A DNA stretch of 64,000 nucleotides from Parabacteroides distasonis ATCC 8503 (GTDB lineage: Bacteria > Bacteroidota > Bacteroidia > Bacteroidales > Tannerellaceae). The position numbers and the translations under genes were made by a program. The notes beneath the pieces are model-generated. The model saw only the letters and a program-made list of their open reading frames with translations. It was not told where the DNA came from and searched no databases. Location: contig NC_009615.1 in the NCBI RefSeq assembly GCF_000012845.1, positions 4,652,501 through 4,716,500 of the forward strand, given 5' to 3'. Positions within the stretch are counted from its first letter, which is position 1. The number at the start of each line of letters is the position of its first letter. Shown piece after piece: positions 52,182-59,515 of the stretch.

Positions 52182-52477
52182 AATATCAAGCGGAAAATAC
52201 CGTCTCCAGTTTCTTCTACTACATGTGGAACGCCTGGAGCGAGGAGGAATGCAAAGCCGTGTATGGCGGCATGTACCCGCATTTCTGGGAAAAATGGTGC
52301 GTGGCGACAGACAAGGGCACATTCGGCGCAGCGGAACGGTTCTACCTGGAACTCTCGGAAGACAACCGCAGGATTCTGGTGGAACGGGCCGTCTCGATAT
52401 ATGACGGACGACACTTCAGAAAAAGGAACAGTAACCCCAAAAATCAAACAGTATGCGAGGAAACATTATCAGTCTGA
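52178..52477 (+). CDS. Small uncharacterised mobile-element protein
   Basis: A 99-residue protein, start ATG 52178 overlapping the preceding TGA (ATGA). It is rich in aromatic residues (SSFFYYMWNAWSEEE; MYPHFWEKWCVA). The pattern W..W..F..AAERFYLEL is shared in spirit with the 92-residue protein at 56428 (LFEETFGKIYGSHCYEKW), so the two may be distant paralogues. Function unknown. Confidence 0.55.
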   Translation: MKYQAENTVSSFFYYMWNAWSEEECKAVYGGMYPHFWEKWCVATDKGTFGAAERFYLELSEDNRRILVERAVSIYDGRHFRKRNSNPKNQTVCEETLSV

Positions 52478-52662
52478 TCGGCAGCTCATGCGGTTGCAGT
52501 CAAACGGAAGCACAGGAATACCTGGACTCCGAAATCCGGTACCTACGCGAATTGCAGGAGGTGGACGACTTGAGAGAAGATGACATGGAAACGGTCTGTC
52601 TCAACCTCGGTCTTGACCTTGACTACCAGGAATATTTTATCAACCGCCTCGCAGGGGCATAA
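52453..52662 (+). CDS. Small acidic protein
   Basis: A 69-residue, acidic protein (EAQEYLDSEIRYLRELQEVD and a DDLREDDMETV segment). It overlaps the end of the previous gene by 25 bp in another frame and is followed 7 bp later by the J-domain gene. No family is recognised. The spacing in the operon supports it as a real gene, but the short length limits certainty. Confidence 0.5.
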   Translation: MRGNIISLIGSSCGCSQTEAQEYLDSEIRYLRELQEVDDLREDDMETVCLNLGLDLDYQEYFINRLAGA

Positions 52663-52669
52663 AAAACTT

Positions 52670-53695
52670 ATGGCTATGACTTATTTTCAGAACATACACT
52701 CTCTGGCGGACTTGAAGAAAGAATACCGCCGGCTGGCATTGGAGCACCACCCGGACAAGGGTGGCGACACTGCAATCATGCAACATGTGAACACCGAGTT
52801 TGGAAGGCTTTTTGAGGCTTGGAAAGACAAACCAGATGTCTTTGCGACTTCAACCGGATATGAATATGACTATCCGGGAGCCACGGCAAAGGAATACACT
52901 GAGTACGTGTATAACGAATACCGCTGGAAAGGCCGCAATTACAAGGGACAGCACGCACCGGAAATCGTGGAACTGATACGGGCATGGTTCAGGGAGACCT
53001 ATCCGGGATACAAGTTCTCTGTCAGACGGGAGAATTGCCACTCCATCCATATCCGGTTGATGAAAGCGGATTTCGAGGCGTTCACCAAAGAGTCCGGAAA
53101 AGTTCAAGGCGATGTCAACCACCATCATATCGCTTCAGACAAATCATTGACGGACAGGGCAAAGGATGTAATGATGAATATCTACGATTTCATCATGTCG
53201 TACAATTTCGATGACAGCGACCCCATGACGGACTATTTTCATACCAACTTTTACCTGACGCTCGGAATTGGAAGTTACAAACAGCCGTACAAGGTGGAAC
53301 CGCCCAAACTCGGCAGCAAAGACAAGCCGGAGGTATTCAAGCATCCGGAAGGTCCGGCACACAAGGCAATGCAGCGGGCATTGGGCAAAGCGCGTTTCGG
53401 CTTCATCGAAAGCCGGAAGTATGCCGGGGAAATAATTCTAGGGGAGGACTGTTTCGGCTCACGGGGCGAAGTCTATTTTTGGCCGAAGGAATATTCAAGC
53501 GCAAAAATGGCCCAAAAACGCATCGACAAACTGGAGGAAGCCGGAATAAAGTGCGAACTCACCGGCTATAACGGAGGATACATCCGCCTGCTCGGGTACA
53601 CCCCTGAGATGAGAGATTCCCTGGAGCGGGAACGTCAGGAGTACGCCGCCGCATATCAGGCATGGTACTCAAAACAGGGTTTGAAAACAATCTGA
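52670..53695 (+). CDS. J-domain protein of mobile-element type
   Basis: A 341-residue protein from ATG 52670 (ATG 52676 possible). The N-terminus LADLKKEYRRLALEHHPDKG is a J domain with the HPD motif that stimulates DnaK ATPase. It is one of the compact J domains seen in phage and plasmid proteins. The C-terminus contains FGFIESRKYAGEIILGEDCF, which resembles the large-polyvalent-protein-associated domain 29 context. It may recruit host DnaK to an element process such as relaxosome or replication complex remodelling; this is inference. Confidence 0.78.
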   Translation: MAMTYFQNIHSLADLKKEYRRLALEHHPDKGGDTAIMQHVNTEFGRLFEAWKDKPDVFATSTGYEYDYPGATAKEYTEYVYNEYRWKGRNYKGQHAPEIVELIRAWFRETYPGYKFSVRRENCHSIHIRLMKADFEAFTKESGKVQGDVNHHHIASDKSLTDRAKDVMMNIYDFIMSYNFDDSDPMTDYFHTNFYLTLGIGSYKQPYKVEPPKLGSKDKPEVFKHPEGPAHKAMQRALGKARFGFIESRKYAGEIILGEDCFGSRGEVYFWPKEYSSAKMAQKRIDKLEEAGIKCELTGYNGGYIRLLGYTPEMRDSLERERQEYAAAYQAWYSKQGLKTI

Positions 53696-53705
53696 TTCAG
53701 AAATT

Positions 53706-54407
53706 ATGGATACAAACAATTTGGACAAGTGGTGGCACGGACTTCCGGAAAACACCAGACAGGCTATAGGAGACGATGGGATATGGGAAAAACTGGACAT
53801 GCCATCCCGTTCGGCACTACACCGGTATTCCCTGCTTAGAATTTACGGAACGGCAAAAGACAGGGACGAGGAACGCACGCTGCTCAATGAAATCGCGTGC
53901 GGACTGGGCGACCTTGCCCTTGTCTGTAAAAACGGCATCGCGTTGGAAGAAATGTGCAACGGGAACGGGGAATTTTACGATGAATACCAGGATCAGTTCA
54001 ATATATTATATGACAATTACGGACACATACTAGAAAATATAAGCTGGCCGGACTGGATCGGACATACAATTCCGACAAACAGGGAACTGGTCCGGTTATT
54101 GGAACATCACGGTTACAAGCGTATGGAAATCGATACCGACAGAAGAATCCCGAAAACTTTCTATGTTTTCCGTCGTGGGTTGCACATCAACGCAAGCGAG
54201 GACTTGTCTTACCACATCGTACCGCAACAGGACAGTTTCGGACTGGGGCGTTTTGCGGTATGCGCTACCAAAGAGAGTGAAAGCTCCCAGCTGGGAACTG
54301 ACTGTGCCCGGCTCTTTTTGAGGCGCTTCCTTGCCTTCCTGAAGGGTGAAAGAAGCGGAAAAGAGATTATAGATGTAATATGCAACAACCAACAAACTGA
54401 ACGATAG
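53706..54407 (+). CDS. Uncharacterised mobile-element protein
   Basis: A 233-residue soluble protein following the J-domain gene by 10 bp and ending one base before the next start. No motif is recognised. The N-terminus DKWWHGLPENTRQAIGDDGI resembles helix-rich recruiting domains, but that is not evidence of function. Confidence 0.55.
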   Translation: MDTNNLDKWWHGLPENTRQAIGDDGIWEKLDMPSRSALHRYSLLRIYGTAKDRDEERTLLNEIACGLGDLALVCKNGIALEEMCNGNGEFYDEYQDQFNILYDNYGHILENISWPDWIGHTIPTNRELVRLLEHHGYKRMEIDTDRRIPKTFYVFRRGLHINASEDLSYHIVPQQDSFGLGRFAVCATKESESSQLGTDCARLFLRRFLAFLKGERSGKEIIDVICNNQQTER

Positions 54408-54408
54408 T

Positions 54409-55122
54409 ATGAAAGCAAAAGTATTCAAGTACAAGTCTGACGGGAATACCGTCGTGGCTCCTTATATGGAACTGGAGCCGTACGCAGAGAATGTATATCT
54501 CTCCCTGTCGAGAAAGAACGAATATGGGAATGAGGACGATGACTGTTTCCATGTGGTCTGCCGGATTGAAAACGTTTATTTTTCCAGCGGGCAGTATTCA
54601 CGCCGGTTCCTCAAAGGAGAAGGCCGCAGGGAGGAAGCCGCCGCCTATTGCAGGAACTGGATTGCGGATACGCTTCAGGGTGCGGAAAGAGGAGCCTTCG
54701 TCAGATTGATCTCCATCCGTGTGTTCAATGCCCTCGGACTCGACACCGCACCCTTGCTGCAAGCCCGTGAGGCATACAAAAGGAAGCAGGAACATAAACG
54801 CAGGGAACAGGAGGAGAAAGAGGCGGAAGAGCGCAGAGTGCGGGAAGAGCAACATCAGCTGCTGCTCGATGAACAGAAACAGAAATTCCTGGACGGGGAA
54901 CGGATCACGGGAGGAATGTTCCTTGAAATCACCGGAAGGGATGGTTTTGACATCCATATCAGAACCAAAGGGACATTCAACAGGCATGTAAGAGGCATTG
55001 ACAGGAACGGAACCATCAGTTTCCGGAAAATCAAGGGCCGCCGGACACCGAACTTTACCGGATGCCATAAGGCCGTGCCCGCCTATCTTGCGTTCATAAC
55101 AGAAAAAGAGGGCAAACAATAA
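54409..55122 (+). CDS. Coiled-coil mobile-element protein
   Basis: A 237-residue protein. Residues about 120-165 form a long charged helix (KRKQEHKRREQEEKEAEERR and following), flanked by globular parts. The last part (GISFRKIKGRRTPNF-like) is basic. No family is recognised. It is the last gene of this accessory operon and is followed by a hairpin. Confidence 0.55.
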   Translation: MKAKVFKYKSDGNTVVAPYMELEPYAENVYLSLSRKNEYGNEDDDCFHVVCRIENVYFSSGQYSRRFLKGEGRREEAAAYCRNWIADTLQGAERGAFVRLISIRVFNALGLDTAPLLQAREAYKRKQEHKRREQEEKEAEERRVREEQHQLLLDEQKQKFLDGERITGGMFLEITGRDGFDIHIRTKGTFNRHVRGIDRNGTISFRKIKGRRTPNFTGCHKAVPAYLAFITEKEGKQ

Positions 55123-55131
55123 AATCCGGGA

Positions 55132-55163
55132 CGGTAACGGCTTGTTCCATGCGGCTGTTACCG
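55132..55163. other. 7-bp hairpin between convergent genes
   Basis: CGGTAAC (55132-55138) pairs with GTTACCG (55157-55163). It lies between the stop of the plus-strand operon (55122) and the stop of the minus-strand gene (55180). No T-run, so a weak or factor-assisted terminator at most. Confidence 0.4.
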
Positions 55164-55179
55164 CTACCATCTTCCGACC

Positions 55180-55524
55180 TCACAACTCACGGTTCAGCGC
55201 CATTGCCAGCGGAAACATAAACTGGTTATAGGCTTTAAGCTTTTGTAGGTTCAGCACATATCCGGCATAAGGGTTGGTCAAATCGGTGTAGAAGAATACA
55301 TCGGTAAATCCTGCATGTTCTTCCACAATTTCACCCTCCAACGGAATTTCCTCCACATTGAACCGCTCCAGAGGCAGCTCTTCCAGACGGGCATGCTCCA
55401 CATTGCCCAATACGTTCAGGTTGCGGTTAAACAGCACGAACCCTTTCTTCCTGTAATCCACACGCATACCATACGGACGCTCCACAAGGAAAGCATCCGC
55501 CGCTTTCTTTAGATAGTTTTCCAT
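55180..55524 (-). CDS. Small uncharacterised protein, divergent from repeat copy B
   Basis: A 114-residue protein from ATG 55524 (MENYLKKAADAFLVERPYGM). It is the only minus-strand gene in the accessory block. A TATTTTTG box 21 bp upstream marks its promoter. The protein has no signal peptide or membrane segment, and I recognise no family. A longer frame to 55569 includes the promoter and is unlikely. Confidence 0.55.
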   Translation of the reverse strand: MENYLKKAADAFLVERPYGMRVDYRKKGFVLFNRNLNVLGNVEHARLEELPLERFNVEEIPLEGEIVEEHAGFTDVFFYTDLTNPYAGYVLNLQKLKAYNQFMFPLAMALNREL

Positions 55525-55544
55525 AATCCTGAAATTAGAAATTG

Positions 55545-55552
55545 CAAAAATA
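55545..55552 (-). promoter_or_regulatory. -7 box of the minus-strand 114-residue gene
   Basis: TATTTTTG on the minus strand (55552-55545), 21 bp before the ATG. The -33 element is not clear. Confidence 0.5.
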
Positions 55553-55661
55553 CAGCATTTGTCCGGCAATGGCGAACAAATCAGGAAGATTATCTAAGGA
55601 ATCCACACAAAATCCCACAACAAAAAACAACCGTATATTTTATTTCCCACCCTGCAAAGAT

Positions 55662-55824
55662 AGTCCCGCGTCCTGTGTACCCGTACAAGGTCAGGCCCCT
55701 TCGGGGTTGGCTGAAAGAAAATCATCCTCGCTTCGCTGCGGTATTTTCTTTCGCCAAACCTTGCGGGTACGGCCACGGGACTGTCAGGCAGGCGAGAAAT
55801 AAAAATACCGGCTCCCGGAGCCGG
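55662..55824 (+). repeat. Structured repeat copy B
   Basis: The outer stem pairs AGTCCCG (55662-55668) with CGGGACT (55776-55782), and GTACCCGTACAAGGT (55677-55691) with ACCTTGCGGGTAC (55758-55770 region). These sequences differ from copy A but remain complementary. The CCCC/GGGG hairpin and the stem TTGGCTGAAAGAAAAT / ATTTTCTTTCGCCAA with the invariant 20-nt loop are present (55707-55757). The downstream hairpin is CCGGCTCCCGGAGCCGG (55808-55824), 31 bp before the DUF4120 start. TATCTTTG (minus, 55662-55655) abuts the outer stem. Confidence 0.87.
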
Positions 55825-55855
55825 ACGTGTTTAACAGATAAAAATACAATGAATC

Positions 55856-56146
55856 ATGAAAATCCTGAATGAAGAACATTTCGAGAATGTAAAGCGCTAT
55901 GCCGAATCCATCGGTGACACCTCACTTCAAAAGTGCTTGGAACGGTTGAAGAGTTGGGAGGGGAATCCTGACTATCCCAGTGAGATTTCACTCTACTATG
56001 ACCATGCCCCATACTCGTTCGGCTTTACCCAGCATTATGCTGATGGAAGAATAGGTATCGTAGGAGGTCTGCTCTATCATGGAATACCTGACAGATCGTT
56101 TGCCGTAACATTGCAGCCGTTCCACGGATGGCAGATACATACCTGA
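55856..56146 (+). CDS. DUF4120-family protein
   Basis: A 96-residue protein. MKILNEEHFENVKRYAESIG, the central YYDHAPYSFGFTQHYADGR and the end VTLQPFHGWQIHT match what I recall of the DUF4120 family of Bacteroidales conjugative elements. Function unknown. It is the only gene between structured repeat copies B and C and has its own terminator. Confidence 0.7.
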   Translation: MKILNEEHFENVKRYAESIGDTSLQKCLERLKSWEGNPDYPSEISLYYDHAPYSFGFTQHYADGRIGIVGGLLYHGIPDRSFAVTLQPFHGWQIHT

Positions 56147-56172
56147 AAAACATGAAACTTGACAATGGACGA

Positions 56173-56212
56173 AAAGCAGACTTCAGAACAGAGAATCCGA
56201 GGTCTGCTTTTT
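56173..56212 (+). terminator. Terminator of the DUF4120 gene
   Basis: AAAGCAGAC (56173-56181) and GTCTGCTTT (56202-56210) form a 9-bp stem followed by further T. It lies 24 bp before structured repeat copy C, which leaves little room for a separate upstream promoter. Confidence 0.8.
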
Positions 56213-56235
56213 CATTTCTTGCTGTAAAGATAGCC

Positions 56236-56400
56236 GTTTTCCGGGCTGATTGTGCAAGGCGGCCCCTTTCAGGGGCTGGGTTGGCTGAAAGAAAATCATC
56301 CTCGCTTCGCTGCGGTATTTTCTTTCGCCAAGCCTTGCCGCAATCCCCGGAAAACAGACTGAAAAGACATCAAGAAATAAAAATGCCTACCCATGTAGGC
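56236..56400 (+). repeat. Structured repeat copy C
   Basis: The outer stem pairs GTTTTCCGG (56236-56244) with CCGGAAAAC (56347-56355), and GATTGTGCAAGGC with GCCTTGCCGCAATC (56332-56345). The CCCCTTTCAGGGG hairpin and the internal stem with the invariant loop (56281-56331) follow. The downstream hairpin is GCCTACccatGTAGGC (56385-56400), 27 bp before the ATG at 56428. Its sequence is unrelated to that of copies A and B, but its position is the same. The minus-strand box here is TATCTTTA, one base off consensus. Confidence 0.87.
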
Positions 56401-56427
56401 CGATGTTTTACTTAAAAAAGAACAGAT

Positions 56428-56706
56428 ATGGAAACACTGGATTATAACCGGCTGCTGCTTGTCTCTCTCTGGCAATACAACCACCATGGGGATGAAGGGC
56501 TGACTCACGCACTTTTCGAGGAAACGTTCGGAAAGATCTATGGAAGTCACTGTTACGAAAAATGGACCGGCTGCTTCAAGCAGAATCTCTGGGACATGAT
56601 TGCCTATTTCAGAAGTGAGAAGGAGAACGGACAGAAGTTCTGCGACATGGTTGCCCGTCAGGTCAAATTGTACCAACAAAAACGATCTCAATATGAAGTA
56701 CGCTAA
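56428..56706 (+). CDS. Small mobile-element protein
   Basis: A 92-residue protein (LLLVSLWQYNHHGDEGLTHA, then LFEETFGKIYGSHCYEKW). No family is recognised, but it resembles the 99-residue protein at 52178 in length and aromatic pattern. It is the first gene after structured repeat copy C, and overlaps the DUF4121 start by 14 bp. Confidence 0.58.
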   Translation: METLDYNRLLLVSLWQYNHHGDEGLTHALFEETFGKIYGSHCYEKWTGCFKQNLWDMIAYFRSEKENGQKFCDMVARQVKLYQQKRSQYEVR

Positions 56707-57499
56707 TTTTTATGACCTGGAAAGTCTGACTCTGCTCAACAGGCATGAAGGGTGTGCCTGCTCCATAAAGGAGTGTGATGTGGAGAAGGTGAACCGGCTG
56801 ATTTCAAGGATGCGGCAGGACAGGGAAAGAGTCAGTTTACCGACCGCAGGAGATGTCGTCACTTATATCACCCGTGGCGGTGACTATTATCCGCAGGCAC
56901 ACATTGAAAGGGGCGATGACCGGGAAGTCCATATTTGCCTTCTCCCACAGACACCTTTCTGCCATGAAAATGAAAAGTGTACCGGTTACAATACGGAAGG
57001 AGGCCCTTGGGTTATAACCAGTCCGGAATTGCTGCTTCCCGATGGCATACGCAGCAAACAGTTCCGGATGTGGGGGCATACCGGAAGGCACAAGAACGGT
57101 GCCGTCCTCTTCCACACATTCGTCAGGGCTTGGAAATACACGGAACCCGATCCTCTGTACGGAAAGTACACCACAAAAGAATGGACGAGATACATCATCG
57201 AGTGTCAGCCGGATATTGAACCGGCTGATGCCTTTGTCTATCGGAATGAGGCATTTACCCTTTACTCGAAGGAAGAACTGGAGCGGCTGGTCGGGATTCT
57301 GCACGGAAAGCTTTTCAACGGATTCCGTCCCGGTCTGTTCATACTCTGGGCATACCGTATGGAATGGAAGGAACTTCCCGCATGGGAATGGAACATGCTG
57401 AAAGCGGACACCCATCTCTCTTTCCTTGGCATTTCTCCCGTCAGGATACAGACTGACCATAAAAGACATATAGTAACAATCTATAAAAAATCAGAGTAA
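56693..57499 (+). CDS. DUF4121-family protein
   Basis: A 268-residue protein from ATG 56693. MKYANFYDLESLTLLNRHEG and the segment PTAGDVVTYITRGGDYYPQA match what I recall of DUF4121, a family confined to Bacteroidales mobile elements. Function unknown. It overlaps the previous gene by 14 bp and ends one base before the methylase-like gene, so the three are one operon. Confidence 0.68.
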   Translation: MKYANFYDLESLTLLNRHEGCACSIKECDVEKVNRLISRMRQDRERVSLPTAGDVVTYITRGGDYYPQAHIERGDDREVHICLLPQTPFCHENEKCTGYNTEGGPWVITSPELLLPDGIRSKQFRMWGHTGRHKNGAVLFHTFVRAWKYTEPDPLYGKYTTKEWTRYIIECQPDIEPADAFVYRNEAFTLYSKEELERLVGILHGKLFNGFRPGLFILWAYRMEWKELPAWEWNMLKADTHLSFLGISPVRIQTDHKRHIVTIYKKSE

Positions 57500-57500
57500 T

Positions 57501-58262
57501 ATGGCACCATACAACACACCGCAGGCGATACGTCCGCTTGAGAAAACGATCTGTGATTTCGCCTATTCGAACGGCTACGATCCGATATCCGTTTTCAACG
57601 ATTTCCTGCGTTATGTCATTCACGGGTTCTCTCCCGGCGCACCGCCCCTTATGGACTGGAAATACAAACGGCAGCAGAACAGGCATTTTATGGAGATGCT
57701 TACCGGATGGATACGGCTCATGCAGCGGGAATTGCAATCCGGCGGATGGTTTGATGCGTTCGGTGACCTCTTCATGGCAATATCTTCCAAAATCGGTCGG
57801 CAGGTGAACGGACAGTTCTTTACCCCGCCGGATATCTGCGACCTGATGGTCTTGTGTACCGATTCGGGGGAGACAGCGACAGGAAAACGTATCTGTGACC
57901 CGACATGCGGAAGGCTGCTGCTGGCATATCATGTACGCCACCTGGGTAATTATCTGGTTGCAGAAGATCTCAACCATACCTGTTGCCTGATGACCGTTTG
58001 CAACATGCTCGTACATGGCTGCATAGGTGAGGTCATCCACCATGACAGCCTCTTCCCCGAAAACTTCATGGACGGCTGGATGGTAAACCATACACTGACT
58101 CAGACGGGCATTCCTACCATTCGCCGGATGAGCAAGGAGGAATATCGGACAAGCAGGAACATGTCCGTTGACCTGCTCAGAAAGCGGAAAGAGAAATTGC
58201 GCCAAATGCAGCCGGACAAGAAACAATTGCCATATAAACATGGCAGAATTTATAAACAATAA
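57501..58262 (+). CDS. Degenerate N6-adenine DNA methylase
   Basis: A 253-residue protein related to type I HsdM-like methylases. IGRQVNGQFFTPPDICDLMV is the family's start of the catalytic domain, and RICDPTCGRLLLAYHVRHLG is motif I. The expected DPxCGSG is shortened to DPTCGR, as if two codons were lost, and the catalytic NPP(Y/F) motif IV is not present: the corresponding place reads GWMVNHTLTQTGIP. It may therefore not methylate DNA. It may be a SAM- or DNA-binding decoy or anti-restriction factor. Confidence 0.72.
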   Translation: MAPYNTPQAIRPLEKTICDFAYSNGYDPISVFNDFLRYVIHGFSPGAPPLMDWKYKRQQNRHFMEMLTGWIRLMQRELQSGGWFDAFGDLFMAISSKIGRQVNGQFFTPPDICDLMVLCTDSGETATGKRICDPTCGRLLLAYHVRHLGNYLVAEDLNHTCCLMTVCNMLVHGCIGEVIHHDSLFPENFMDGWMVNHTLTQTGIPTIRRMSKEEYRTSRNMSVDLLRKRKEKLRQMQPDKKQLPYKHGRIYKQ

Positions 58263-58267
58263 ACCGA

Positions 58268-59503
58268 ATGATTATGAAACTGAATGTTAGCAATGAATTG
58301 AAATCCCGCCTGATGCATGCGGCGGAAAACGGGAGTGTGATAGCCAAAGACATCCTTTTGGAAGTAAAAAAGAACGTACCGGTGGAAGAGATCATACGCG
58401 GTACCTATAACTGCTTCTCCACCAAGCGCAAGCGGACGGAAGCGGGCACGTTCAAGAAAATCCGGATCGTGTTCACGGCCTGCAGCAAGGATCTGGCCCA
58501 TCCCAGTTTCCCGGACCGGAACAACCCGCAGGCACCCTGGTTCCCGGAGAATCGTACAGTTCTGGAACCCTCCACGTTTGTTGAACTGTTCAAGAACCTG
58601 CCCAAGTACTCACCCGACGAAATCAATTATTTCTGTAGCGCCCTCTCATTGGACAGCAAAGTCACGGTCAGGCTGCATGAAAGCATGAACGACTTCATGG
58701 AAGCCTATCTGGAAAGCAACTACAGCCCCATCGCCGACAGTGACACATCCAGCCTGCACAGTTCCTGTATGAGATATGAGGACAAGGCACGCAACGCCGC
58801 TGACTTCTATACCAACTTCGCCGGCGCTAAAATCCTTGTGGCAAGGGACGAGAGCAACAACATACTCGGACGGGCTGTTGTATGGAACGAGGTAACATTG
58901 TGGAAATCAATAAATACACCGATTGCCGCCTCCCTGCTGGACCGCATCTATTTCTCACACGCATTCGTCGCCGAACTGATCCGCAAGCAGGCGCAGGAGG
59001 CGGGCATCCTGTTGCGACGCAGATACAACGATTATACACATACAACGGATTTCACCGTACTGAATCCCATTGAGGGGCAGGAATGGGCGGTCGGAGACAA
59101 TATACAGGTTTCATTGACGGTGAAAGTGCCCGCCTGTAGGTGGCACAAGAAAGGGGTGCCTTACCTCGACACGTTCTACAGTCTTCATCTGACGGAAGGC
59201 AATCTGGAACTTAGAAATACGGAGGGCGACACAAGCATAGCCTCCTGCCGGAGCACGGAAGGGTGCGCAAACAGGAGAAAATATGTATGTCCCAAATGCG
59301 GAAAGATACATCCCTTTCCGGATATGGCATTCTGCAAGAATTGTCAAGATATGTTCTATATATCCACCGTATTCGGAAAAGTATTGAAAGGCACGTCGGT
59401 GGAATACAAGGGAAAGAAATATCCGTCCTTCCTCTTCAAGAAGGGACGTCCCGTACCGGAGTTCAGACGGTACCTGCAAATCGAAAAGTTGTTCATCTCC
59501 TAA
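58268..59503 (+). CDS. Zinc-ribbon mobile-element protein, PcfJ-like
   Basis: A 411-residue protein. SLHSSCMRYEDKARNAADFY near residue 160, followed by AKILVARDESNNILGRAVVW, is a pattern known from phage and plasmid proteins around PcfJ. The C-terminus carries a zinc ribbon: CPKCGK near residue 340 and CKNC near 360. It may bind nucleic acid. ATG 58274 is an alternative start. It follows the methylase-like gene by 5 bp. Confidence 0.55.
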   Translation: MIMKLNVSNELKSRLMHAAENGSVIAKDILLEVKKNVPVEEIIRGTYNCFSTKRKRTEAGTFKKIRIVFTACSKDLAHPSFPDRNNPQAPWFPENRTVLEPSTFVELFKNLPKYSPDEINYFCSALSLDSKVTVRLHESMNDFMEAYLESNYSPIADSDTSSLHSSCMRYEDKARNAADFYTNFAGAKILVARDESNNILGRAVVWNEVTLWKSINTPIAASLLDRIYFSHAFVAELIRKQAQEAGILLRRRYNDYTHTTDFTVLNPIEGQEWAVGDNIQVSLTVKVPACRWHKKGVPYLDTFYSLHLTEGNLELRNTEGDTSIASCRSTEGCANRRKYVCPKCGKIHPFPDMAFCKNCQDMFYISTVFGKVLKGTSVEYKGKKYPSFLFKKGRPVPEFRRYLQIEKLFIS

Positions 59504-59515
59504 AAAGTCAGTATC

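Noticed and set aside
56202..56359. Alternative pairing of the DUF4120 terminator arm (GTCTG) with CAGAC after repeat copy C as an antiterminator
   Set aside because: Only five bases pair, the partner lies after the terminator so it would be made too late, and copies A and B have no counterpart.
57441..58259. A 272-codon open frame on the minus strand over the methylase-like gene
   Set aside because: It mirrors the methylase frame, has no recognisable domain, and its direction opposes an obvious operon with 1-5 bp gaps.
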